From Phylloscopus collybita (Eukaryota > Chordata > Aves > Passeriformes > Phylloscopidae), in NCBI GenBank assembly GCA_027886175.1, contig JAJNNQ010000045.1:1293001-1357000 (forward strand): DNA of 64,000 bases, written 5' to 3'. Position numbers and translations under genes: made by a program. Below, one piece after another: positions 31,235 to 42,794 of this stretch (positions within the stretch are counted from its first letter, which is position 1; each line of letters begins with the position of its first letter). The notes below the pieces were generated by a model. That model made no database searches. It had not been told where the DNA came from and worked only from the letters and a program-made list of their open reading frames with translations.

Positions 31235-34200
31235 GCCCTCCAGTAGCAATAAACAGATCCCAACCTATTGCAAAGTATGAAAAACTGGCTGCAACAGAAT
31301 GTGACTGTAAAATGGTCATGTTGTTATGCAGACTCAATAGCTCATTTAAAAAGAGTGCCCAACCCTTCCCTGCCTGCCCTCCTCTAGACTTTTTGTCTTT
31401 CTGCTTTCTGTGAATATGAATCTCTTAAATGATATTCACAAGAAAAATCACTCGGGGCCTGGGCAAATATTGGGATCTCAGAGCAATTACAGACATGAAG
31501 ACAGTTAACTGCTGAACTCAGTATTTATGGCAGCTCATTGATTACGAGCTGCTCTAAAAAACAAAGCTCTGATCAAACTTTTTGTCCTTTGTGAAACACT
31601 TTTTCCCTTCAGTGAGATGCTTGAGAGAGAGCCCCACTGCAGCCTGAATGCTGCAGTTGCCAGCCTCTGGAAGTGCACAGAATGTCACCTATTTGCTGCT
31701 ATTTTCCCTGCAAGTTGAATACATCCACCCGCCTCTAAATCCACTTGGCTTGATTCATTCAGTTACTTTTAGTTTTGCCTTTAAGCGTCTCTCTAGATGT
31801 CTGAAAAGAAAGAGATAAAGCAATTACTTGATTTCATCCTTGGGATTTCAGCTCTCAGCCTCGGCATGGTGCCTCTTTAGTGCTTGATGAGTGTCTAAAT
31901 TCTCCCCAGATTAAAGAGGGTTGTCTTCTTTCTCTGTGCATCATACACACGGAAGAGAAAAAGAAAATCAAAGGGGTCCCAACTCCTGTGGGTGGAAACC
32001 TGCTTGGTTTTTCTGCTCTGGAGAGGCTGTGCCAACTTACACACGACAAAGATCCATCTCAAACTATTTTTCAAGCAGATATATACATTTAAACATGCTA
32101 TAAACCCTTAGCTGTGACTTTAGAATGAATTCCATAAGAAGCAGCCTCTTTTAAAGTTGTAAATACTGAGTCAGCTCCTAGAATGACCTCCCCAGGATGG
32201 TTTGAGTCTGTGCCCCAGAGATCACTGCCCACAAAGTGGAAGAAGAGGAATGGTTTGCTCAATACACAAACTAGGGCTGAGCACAGAAAAATAATTAGAG
32301 AAAGCTACTGTTGTAGTTCTTGGGTTTATTTCTGTCTGGAAGTCCTTGAATAATGATCCCAAGCACAGCACCAGTGATTACTGTTTCCCAGTGATTAATC
32401 AGCTGCAAAGTCGTCGTCTTTTCTCTTCTTCATCATCTCCCTGAGAACAGAATGGGAAGCTGAGCAGTGGCTTTTGGAAAAGAAGCATTTTGTTCAGCTG
32501 CTCCCTATGAAGCCCACATGGGGGCCATACATTTCAGACTTGAGCCTCTCTTTCTCGGCCAAAATCCTTAATCTGCGAATTATTTGTACAAATGGGAATT
32601 AAAAAGAATTTGCCCTCTTTTCCCCCGATCCCTTCAGAGCCTGTGTTTTCAAGGCAGCTTTCAGCAGCCCTCCTTTTCTGCTCGGTAAAATGTGTGCCAC
32701 AAACACACAAAACTGAGGTGTGGGAGGGAACCTCACAGATAAGAACTCCCCTGGACAAATTCCAGCCTCACCAGAGAGATCAGAGCTGACCCCTCTGGCT
32801 ATTTTCAGATCTCTCTCCATCACGGGACTGTGGCTTAAATCCTTCTATGAAATACTGAGGTCCCCAAACTGCCAGCATCCAATAGGACTGGTCCAAAGGA
32901 CTCCCTAATTTTTACTGCCTATTTAGCAGTAAATTCAGAAGTTTCTCCTTTTCTGTGACTTTTAAGTACCCAGTTATCCTGCAGTAGTTATCATTAACAT
33001 TTTAACCCGGTAACAAGGAATCAAATATATCTACATAGGTATAGTAGGAGTAAGCAATAATCCACTTTGTGATAATATTCTGTCACATCAAAGCTTGCAT
33101 TTTCCATGTTTTCAGTTTTTCCTGTGAATAATCTCACCTCTCTTCCAGAAAGCCCACAAATGAAACAAATGAGATGATTGAGCTAAGTGATAGAAATGCA
33201 ACAACTTAATATGAATATATGATAAAATGCAGGAATGCTAAGTCTCCCATTTTACGTAATAAGGAGGACTTTAAATGAACTTACATGGCTTTTTTTCAAT
33301 GGATAATCTCCTTCTATCAACTAGGAAGAATCTTACTGATGGAACACTAAAGATGCACTGTGCAAACTTTCATTTCAGAAGCTGAGGAGACAGTTGTAAC
33401 ATCACTCCTGCTCAGAAGCAGCTTCAGCTCGTACTTGCAAGGCCTTTCCTCTCACTAGCAAGGAATCTCACAGCTGGGAGCCCTGGCGTGTTTTCTGCAT
33501 GGCTGTTAGACTCCAAAATCCCTATCTGCAAAGCAGCCTCAGACAGACAGAGTCAGACCTGTCAGAGCTCAGCCCCACTTTGATTCTCCAGGTACAGACA
33601 CACCAGCAAAGTATCAGAGAGCCAAACGTTATCCTAAGCCCACATCTCTGACAGGAACATTCCAAAACGCTGCCATTCAGTGCTCTGCTCACTGCTAAAT
33701 CACACGTGGAACAGAACAAGCACAAAGTTAATACCAAACAGCACGAAATGCAGGCCTGGACCTTATGAAGGAAAAGACAGGATATAGATTTCAAAAATGA
33801 GAGCTGTAAGAGAAATCTGAGAATCATTTCCAGCTCCACAGTGCAATGTTACCTGATGTTTGCCATCTCTGACAATAATGCTTGCAGTTAACACATTCCA
33901 GCTGGGAAGCAGTGCTAGCACGATGTTAAAAAAACTCAGCCTTTGATGCCCTGATGAAACAAACCTTGGATTTTTTCCTAGATTTGCAAACCACCTCTGT
34001 AGAGCACTGTTAGGGACTGTAATCAGTCAGCCCTTTTGGCCATTCCCAGCTGGGACAGAATTATGTGGCCACAGAGTAACTCCCCTCTTTATGTCTGGAA
34101 ATACAAAACCAATAAAGGTGTAATCTATGGCTCTAAAAAAATATGAAAAAGCAACAGGTTTAAACTGTATTCCTAAAATAATAGCTGGTGTTCTAGTTCA

Positions 34201-37200
34201 GCAGCTCTGGCATTAAACTATTTAATGGGGGGGGGGAATAATTTACTTTATAACACCCATATTAACTGCCTTGAAAATATTCAGAGGTCTTTTATATTGT
34301 AACTTGAAAGGCACATCTCAACTTGCTCCTCATGTCCCTGAAACTGTGACAAAAACCTGCAAAACTCCCATCAGCTGTTGACACAGTTTTGTCTTCTGTA
34401 AAGACTCACATAAAAATTGATAGCAAACCTCAGTGCTTCTCTCCCTTCCTGACATAACTTGACCAGAGAATTCAGAGGGGTCAGACCACACAGATGCATG
34501 AATCACGTTTGATCCTGCTTTATAGAAGTCAATGGAGTCATACCACAGATGGCCTTTAAATCTCCTGTGACCTGGAGGACTGATCAAATGCACTGCTCCG
34601 AGTACACTGGGGGTTTTTTCACCACTGTCACCATAATATTTTAATCTTGAACGTGCTTAGTTTCAAAGCACCCTTCGGAGGCTGCATTATCGCTTCTTGT
34701 ACCAGGGGAACACAGCCGTGGTTTGCCCAAGGTTGTACAGCAGAGCAGGGAAATTATCTGCATCTCCTAATTTTACATTTACAAATGGAACAGCGGCAGA
34801 GCAGGATACAATGGTTTTCTTATTCATAGTAGTCAATCCTTAATCATAAAAATTGCTCACGAGCATGGCACAAAACTGTCTAAAGATTGTGATCACGAGT
34901 CTACAGACACTCGGCAGCACAGAATTCTTTATGTTCTTAACACAGGAGCCCACAGAACTCCTCACAGCTTTTACTGAATGCAATCTCAGCAAGGACTGCT
35001 CCCAAACTCTGCAGTTTAAAATCTCCAATTTTGTTTTTTTGATACTCATTTCAGGGCTAAGTGAATGCAAAGTCGTATTAATGAGATAAAAATGTTACTC
35101 TACATCAGGAAACTCAGCCAAAATGAGAATTAACCTAAGAAAGATCAGAAACTGAACGTCACAAACTCAAAGCCACAAACTCAGCTCAGATGCTTTTAAA
35201 CCTTAAGGGCAGTCCAAGCTGGAAATTTGTGATGAAACTCAAAACCAGGGAAAACCCTGTGTGCTGTTGCCAACACAGCCAAGAGAAGAAAAAGCCACAG
35301 AATCTATTGTGCATTTTAAATAGAAAGAATATCATGGTTCTGGAATTGTATCAGCATCCAAACTTTCAGAAAGGACAGTCCATGTAAAAGCTACTAAACA
35401 GAAGACAAAATAAAAACAAAAAAAAAGGGGATGGGAGAAACTGAAAATCTCATAAAAGGAGATAAACTCAATTACAGATGAGAATTATTTTGTCTTCCCC
35501 TCCCAGTTTTAGGCACAAAGACAGGTCCAGCAGTTTTCAGTGGGAACTAGGTGATTATCTCTGCTAGTCCCTTTGGAAAATTCCACCCCCATAAATTCCA
35601 CCCCCATCTTCTCTTCATGCTCATCTACACCAAAGATTTTTCCTCCTTTCGTGTCTGCACTGAAGACAGCACATATTCCTGAACTGCCCTCACCCCATCT
35701 TCTACTTCACTGAAAGCAGACACAAAAAACCCTACTCAGTTTAGTTTTCCCTTTTTTAAATCCACATCTTTGCTCCCTGCACTCAGCAATGGGAAACAGA
35801 TTCAGCCAGCCTTAAAACACTATCTCAGCAACAAAGCATGCAATGTGCTCCATCTCATCTCTCCACTCCAACTGAGTTTACAGCAGTGGGTGGTTTTCAA
35901 ACCTAACATTTGATCAAAATGAAAAACCGGGCATTCCTTTCACCCCATGACAGGCAGGCTGATATAAATCACAGCCTTCCCAGCAAGGGTTCTTCCACAG
36001 ACAATGAGTTGTGGCAGTGCCTCAAAGCTCAGCCCCGGCCATTGTAAGAGAAAGTTTCAGGTTTTTAAAGCAGGCCTGGGCTTTTTACAACAGTACTAAA
36101 ACCAAAAGAGGGGGAGAATTTATGGTGTGGTTGTTTGAGGGGCAAAGAAGGTGTTTCCCCTTCTGAAGCTGTATTTGCAGGGCACTGCTCTGGGCAGGTT
36201 TGTGCCAGTGCCTGCTTTTAATTTTTTCTATTTCAGTTGCATTGAAATCTCCAAGCTGGGGCAGCCTCACAGCATTTTACACTCACATTTACACACCCCT
36301 CAAGTCAGGGTTCATTCACTGTCCCCTCATTGTTTCAGCAGGGAAAAGAACCTCTTCCTTAGCTCTGGAGCAAAGCTCTCGGATGTATCTGCTCAAGGAA
36401 AGGATGCTACCAGACACCCCCCAGCTCTGATTTAGGAACACAAACAGTGTAGGGTAAGCAATAAGCAGTAGATATTAAATTCATGTGTGTGTGTGTGTGA
36501 TCAAAGCAAAGCTGATCCCATCCACAGCGCTGCTGCTTCTCCTCCCTAACCCAGTAACCCATCAGAAATGCCCTCCAGCCTCAACAATTTTAAGCCTCGA
36601 CTTCAAAAGATCAGCTTATCCTTTGGGGCTAAGCTGAGTGACAGGTGGGGGTCAGGAAGAAGCCCCGTGCCCTCCCTGCAGCCCGGGGTGTAGGGTTGCA
36701 CACTGGGCCGGGCACGCTGGGGGGTTTGGCCGCATTCCTGGGGCCAGCTGAACTGGGCCACCTCCGGAGCTGGGACACCTCTGGCTGTGCCTCCTGGAGC
36801 TCCCATCTGCTGCTCCAGCCCTGCCCTGGGCAACGGGGAGTGGGTCTGCGTGAAGCTGTGCCACACAGAGGCGAGAAATCTGAATTTATCTGCCTTTAGA
36901 GACCTGCTCACTGCCGGGGGGGAGGGTGCTAGGAAGGGCTGGGAACACCAGCTGGTCCCAAGTGAAGAGATGCTCTCTGAAACCCTGGAGGGTTTACAGG
37001 GTGCCTATCCCAAAAATCTGCTGTGCTGCAGAACACTGAGCCTTGCCAACACCTCAGAGTACCATGAACACAGCACATTAGAAGAAGAAAAGGCTGAGAG
37101 CTTAATGTGCACTGAGGGAAGAGGAGCTCCAGGTAGAGAAGTTTGAGAGGCATCCACGTGCAGAGACACTCAGGGGTTTGCTCTGTGGGGTTTGTGTATC

Positions 37201-37228
37201 TGTGACCAAAAGGTCAGGAACCACTGCA
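31235..37228 (-). other. Intron sequence, no gene seen
   Basis: Noncoding. Minor features: a G10 run at 34227-34236, a perfect 15-bp tandem duplication (AAATTCCACCCCCAT) at 35578-35607, and a (TG)8 tract at 36484-36499. A GC-rich patch with several CpGs at about 36640-36860 has open frames on both strands but no recognised protein. Confidence 0.55.
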
Positions 37229-37320
37229 AGAGACACAAGGGCTGTCACCCACAGACCCCAAAAGAGACACATGGTCTGTCACCCACCATGGCACAAGGTC
37301 TGTCACCCACAGACCCCAGA
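37229..37320. repeat. Small imperfect tandem array (three CTGTCACCCAC units)
   Basis: CTGTCACCCAC occurs at 37242, 37276 and 37300. CACAGACCCCA follows the first and third copies, and AGAGACACA precedes the first and second. The spacings are 34 and 24 bp. It looks like a young, irregular local duplication. Confidence 0.75.
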
Positions 37321-38879
37321 GCAGATCCCGAGCCTTCCCTGCATAGCTGGGTCATGCACATGACACAAGTCACATCTGGTCAGGTGTTTCTCAGCACACA
37401 ATTTGTACTTTTTGTCTATACTTTCTTCCTATAGAAAGGGAATATCAGGACAGGGCAAGAATCTCAGCATTGAAAATTTCCACACAACAAGTTGTTTCAT
37501 CCATAGTGAGGTTTTTGATATTCTTTTCTATTAATGAAACTTTTTTCTTCCCAAAAATTTGTGTAACTCAACTTGAACTTTGCTAACTATGCAGTGCCAG
37601 GGTTATATTCCAGCAACACAGAAGTTGTCTCCCTCAGCTGTGAACACACTCCCTCTGCCTCATCAGGTGTGCTGATGTTACTGTTCAATAACACATTCTC
37701 ATGAAGTGGAAGAATATAAGAGATGCAACAGCCAGGCAAATAAGACTGTTAATTACCTAATGAATGTAAAGTGTTATTTCTCTGAGAGACTGGAGTCTGC
37801 TGTATAATCACATTTTCTGCCTCAGAAATATAAAAATCTAGAGGAAAACAAGCAAAATTATTTACTCAAAGTCCAGATTATGGGGTAGGAAGAGCATGTC
37901 AAAGTTACAGGGAAACCAGTTAGTCTGTCTTTAGAAACAGGTGCACACAAAGCTGACTCCAAAAGCCTTTTCCTGTTCCCAGACATGAACTGGGATTGCT
38001 GTGGGACACCACTACCCAAAGCAGGCCACTGCTTTAAATTCAACAGTCAATTCAGCAGTAGCAGAACTTTCCAGTCACTGAACTTCAGCTGGGTGTCAGT
38101 TCTGTGGATGGTAACCACGGCAGGAACACAGGCACAGGGCTTGGAGCAGTGAGCTGCGAGTCCTGCAGCTGTGCTGGAGTTACTGGGAGGGACCCCAGAA
38201 CATCACTCATGTGTCACTGCACATCACCATACGTGCCTAAGAACTGATTTCTCGGATATGAGAGATCAGCAAAACGAGCCAGAGGAGGAGAGCAGGAAAA
38301 TAACAACACAGGCATGTGCCAAAATCAGCTGGTAATTTAAATTCTGTGACTGTCAGCATTTGAAAACTTACACAACAAATACACCAGGCTCCTGAAAAGT
38401 CATCATAATGAGGTAAAACACAATACTCTTCTGTACTCAGATTTAACATTTCAGAATAGTATCTCCTTTCTCCTATCATGTCAATACAATCTGGAGTGGA
38501 ACTGATGCTCATACACAGCACCAGGCCTTCAGCTTATTTCCACTGCTAACTTTAAATAACAATGCATGAATGGAGAAAGTGCCTGGTTTACAGCATCCTC
38601 CCTTTCAGCCTCTCCCTTGTCTCAGTTCATTTCCCCGTGGCACGCTTTGTTCTTAAAGCAGTCTTAACCACTCATACATCAAAATATTTAATCAACATTT
38701 CTCAGGCAGAAAATAATCCTGCTTTAGACCGATTCAGTGGGAGACTCTGCAGCGGATTCAACATAAAAAAAAAAGGGTCAGAATGCATTTCCGAGGGTGC
38801 TTTAGAAAAATCGATGCTGGCATGTTTTTAATGAAAATCAATAAGTGACATTAGATAATGAAACAACCACGCAGCAGCA
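37321..38879 (-). other. Intron sequence, no gene seen
   Basis: Noncoding sequence between the small array and the CpG-enriched block; frames are under 100 codons and nothing is recognisable. Confidence 0.55.
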
Positions 38880-39400
38880 CTGCATTTAGACAATCACCCC
38901 CGGAAGGATTCAGTGAGGTGAGCGCTGAGCGTGCGGGCAACGCGGGCTGAAATAAAGCGCTACTTTTGGGGTTGTTTTGCTTTTAATGAGAATCTCAGAA
39001 TCTGTTTCCTATGAACAGCGGCTCAAGGGCTTACAATTTCCCCTCCCGCCTGTTCCCTGAGCCCCAAGTAAATCAGCCTGGGGAAGCGGTGTCGTGGCTC
39101 CTGTGACAGTGTCCCCGCATTGCGAGCCGCTGACCCGTGCAGCCGCCGCCAATGCTTTGACAAGCTGCGCTGCAGCCCCAGCGGGGGACACCGATCCATT
39201 AAAAGCTCAAGTTGTGAAACTCTTTACAAGAGGCCTGTCCCTCCTCGGAGTAATTAATTCTTTGACTGCCACACTGAGATGCAATGAATGAACACATACT
39301 CTCGGGAGTAACAACTATGCTAATGCGGAGGAGCCGCGCAGACAAAGAATACAAGTGCCCGCTTGAATTGGGTGAGACTCTATATGCAAACTCACCGAGC
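38880..39400. promoter_or_regulatory. CpG-enriched block within intron 1 (candidate regulatory element)
   Basis: The first 320 bp hold roughly 20 CpGs, clustered at about 38915-38965 and 39085-39200, in an otherwise CpG-depleted intron. The right end carries octamer-like POU motifs, ATGCTAAT (39317-39324) and ATGCAAAC (39384-39391), and a TAATTAATT homeodomain-like site near 39250. I considered exon 1 of the TMEM132C-like gene on the minus strand. The open frame there (39009-39191) does not look like a signal peptide and has no ATG or matching donor, so I do not call it. An enhancer or alternative promoter is possible but unproven. Confidence 0.4.
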
Positions 39401-42352
39401 CATACACATGCCTGAAAACCAACACAACCCGAGGGTGACATGGAAGTTTGGCCTTCTGAAAAGCAGCAAACTTGAGTATTTTCAGGGTAGCAGACTCTTC
39501 TATCACTGAACAACTTGAACTTTTCGTGTGCTACTCCCCATCAGCAGATTTAGAATTGTTCACTCTTTCTTGAAGCTGGCTGACTTGCACTGGACAGCTA
39601 TGCCAGAAGTCTGTAGTTCACTGTACTTCCAGCAGAAGGGTTCTTCACAGCTGCCTCTCTAGCAGGGTAGGAGTGCCATAAACTCTTAAGAAACCCACCT
39701 TAGAGCCCAGCATTTACAGCAGGCATTGCTTGACACTTGCATATCGCTGACCTGCACCCTTGCAGGGTGGAAGGAGCCACCTTCTGCACGATGCTAACAA
39801 TCTTTGCATCGCTTTGTGACCCACAAAGCACAGCCCCAAAGCTCGGGATGGTGGCACATGCCAGGAGGATGTGATGCCAGTGGGATCAGCACAGCCACCA
39901 CCCCAAAACCGAGCCCCCAGCGGTGCTGGCTGAAGGACAGAGCTTGGGGAACATCGCTCTGGCCACTGTGGGACTCACTGCAGAGCACACCTGCAGCAGA
40001 GCTGTGCTCACAGGCTGCCCCTGCAGGGAAGGAGGAATTCCGCTCACTCGATCACGATGTGAGTCACCCTCAACACCAAACAGCCCCTGAAGTCAGCCAG
40101 GGTCCTCCTGGTCTGACTGTACCTGTGCCAAACCGTGTGCTCTGATTGCAAGATTTCCAATCGCAGCTCAAATGAAAAAATCCAAACAACGTTGGAGCAG
40201 AAAGTCATTTGAGGAAAAAGAATGGAACAACAACCCACACGCAGAAGTTACTGATAAGAACAGAGAAACAAGGGCTCATTATTAAATGACACTAAGAAAC
40301 TGACGGCTGCAAGAATAAAACTTTCCACCTTGACAGGCACAGCAAACCCTTATCTCTGTTCTACGTGACTCACAGCTTAAAAAAAAAAGAGAAAGAAAAC
40401 AAAATGGAAACAAACAGCTGAAACATAACTGAAATAGAACCAATTCTAGTCAGTTCCAGTGTTTTAAATCCCTCTGTTCTTAAACTAACAAGCAAACAAA
40501 CAAACCAACAATTCCCCCAGTGCTTTGAAACATTCACGCTTTCCAGGAAAGTTGTAAATTGGGCAAAGCCCAGCACAAGTGGAGGAAGCTTTGTAGGTTT
40601 CAATGAGAACTCGCAATATCTGAGGGCAACAAAAGCCTACCCATGGAGTCAACAAGACCACGGCAAGATTCATTACAAAGTCAGACATGGTGTTTTGGCT
40701 CCTGGCTGGACAGAAGGCTGTAACATTAACACATGGTTCATTACAGCAGAATTAGCTGCTGCTTATTCAGGACTGCAGAAATTAGGGATGGTACACATCA
40801 AACGTATTTTCCCAGGAAAGCACAGGCCCTCCAGTCCAGCCCTAAAAAATCACTAATTATGGTGCAGAACCTATTTACATTCACCGAATACAACTTCTGT
40901 TTGGTAGTTCTTTGTCTTGATTTCTTCCACTGCAAAGGATTTCAAAGTCATCCTCCAGACAGAAGCGACTGAATATTTTTTCATATTACAGCAGAAATTC
41001 GAACAGAATCAACACATAAAAATACAGAGTAATAGGAATGAATTCAATATTTTCTCTTAGCAAGCATACAATGATGTTTTATTGGCAAGGATAAATTACT
41101 TTACACCTCATAAGCAAGGGCTGCTGCACTGAATTACTGTTGCAATTCAGACAGTTACATGTAATCAATCAAGGAAGATCTTAAGTCGGTGCTATTTAAT
41201 GGCTAATTCCTCAAAACACAAAATAGCTGAGCTGCTGCAATTAGTCTCCTACAGAAGGAAAGTAAAGAAGATGTCACCACAAAGCAAGGAAATGGAAGTA
41301 AAGTAACCCAAGTATCTTGGGGGGAAAGGGGAGCTTCTTTAGCATTAACAGAACAGTGTTAGAATAGTTCTAACAACTATTATATTCTATATTGATTTCT
41401 AGTGAAACCCTTGTGGTAAAATATGCTTTTCAGTATGATGAAGCATGCTGCAATCTCATCTTGCACGTTAGCATGCATTTGAAGAGTTTTTACTGAAAAT
41501 AGGTTCAAGTCACCAGAACTGGAGAACGTAACTGTACAAATGTCTCCATTCTCTTAACCACTATTTATAGCAAATTACAGTATTTAAATACCAGCACCGA
41601 AAAAAGACTTCTTCCACTTAGAAATACATTAAAAATACCCAGCTTTAAAGCATCTTCCTCATTAACAGTCTTTCTACAACATCATATTCTCAACTGGTGT
41701 AAGTCAAAGGGCTTCTTCAATATGAACAGAGATTCCATATTTCTTTGCTCCAGCTAAACTTTTGTGGCATTTTAATTATATCCAGATTTTAGAGCAGATA
41801 CCGATAAATGAGGCAGTGTCTCAGTGACACACATCTCTCATTCTCCACTTCCTTCAGAAAAGAACTAAGTCAGGTTTTTGATGCTGCTACGAACCCAGTG
41901 TTTGCAATTCCTTTTCCAGTGAGCTCATAAGCTCATTTCTGAGCCTGCAAATTCCCACCCAGCTCCTGCTCCCTGCTGACTGTAATGTGAGCTGGCCTGG
42001 CTTCTCGGGGACAAAAGCAGGATAAAAAGTGTTAAGGGATACAAACCCAGGTGTTTCCAGCACTCGCATGTGAAAGCATCACTTTTCTTTAAGCTTGGGA
42101 GCTTGTAAAGGAGGTGAGAGGGGGAATTGATGAGGGATGGTTGAACTGTAGAAAATTATACCAAAGGAAGCAATATGGGAGGAAATGGGAAGAAGAAGTG
42201 GGCTCAAAACCAAAAAACCACATTGTCTGAAGTCTCCCAGAGTGAGCCACAGAGAGGTATTGACATACATGGGGAGTAAGAAAAACACAGAGTGTTTATA
42301 GTGTGAAATGACATTCTCATGGGAAATACCAGTTATTACACTTGTTTCTTAT
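39401..42352 (-). other. Intron sequence, no gene seen
   Basis: Noncoding. Frames are at most about 113 codons. A purine-rich poly(A)/AG tract lies at about 40378-40402 and a short (CAAA)n-like tract at about 40491-40508. The stretch from about 41080 to 41240 is AT-rich with several TAAT-type motifs. Confidence 0.55.
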
Positions 42353-42789
42353 TGTTGTCAGGGTGGACACGACACACAGAGAGACAAGGTAAAGTTTTCA
42401 GAAGGCTCAGAAGGATTATGGCTGCATGCTGTCTTTTATACAGTTTTTATAAGCTTTGATGGTAACTTTTAATTGGCTAATAGCTTTCTTGTTAATTATT
42501 CTATTGGTTAGTAAAAGGCATTTTACTTGTTTATTAAATCTAGTCTCGGATTGTTTATATATTTTCTTTACTGACTTTCACAGGACAAATCCCTTGTTAT
42601 TACAGGTGCACTTATTTTTCACTCTCAGAATGGATTGTTGTGTTAAAGGAACTTTTTATTCTTAAAACAGCTTCACATGGAAACGTACAAATTACTTGTT
42701 GAAGAATTGACAGGCTAGCTATTAATTTAATAAAGCAGGCCTGATTTTATAAGGTTTTTTCTTTTATAATTCTTCTACTTGTTACAACA
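42353..42789 (-). mobile_element. Solo LTR of an endogenous retrovirus
   Basis: A 437-bp unit with perfect 6-bp inverted termini, TGTTGT and ACAACA. It is flanked by CTTAT (42348-42352) and CTTGT (42790-42794), a 5-bp target-site duplication with one mismatch. On the minus strand TATAAAA-type boxes lie at 42451-42444 and 42440-42434. The GGACACGA and TTTCAGAAGGC motifs (42365-42372 and 42396-42406) match the LTR at 4470-4759 in order and spacing, which sets the orientation. No canonical AATAAA was found in the expected place. No internal retroviral genes adjoin it, so it is a solo LTR left by recombination. Confidence 0.75.
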
Positions 42790-42794
42790 CTTGT

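Noticed and set aside
31111..31413. Poly(A) tract as the tail of a processed pseudogene
   Set aside because: No parent gene was recognised upstream, and no flanking direct repeats were noticed.
37229..37320. CRISPR-like repeat spacing
   Set aside because: Only three imperfect copies with irregular spacing, in a vertebrate intron; it is a local tandem duplication.
39009..39191. Exon 1 of the TMEM132C-like gene in the CpG-rich block
   Set aside because: The frame starts at a GTG, lacks a hydrophobic signal-peptide core, and does not end in a donor with a split Val codon.
41495..41525. tRNA B-box-like GGTTCAAGTC
   Set aside because: No matching A box at the right distance and no cloverleaf could be drawn.
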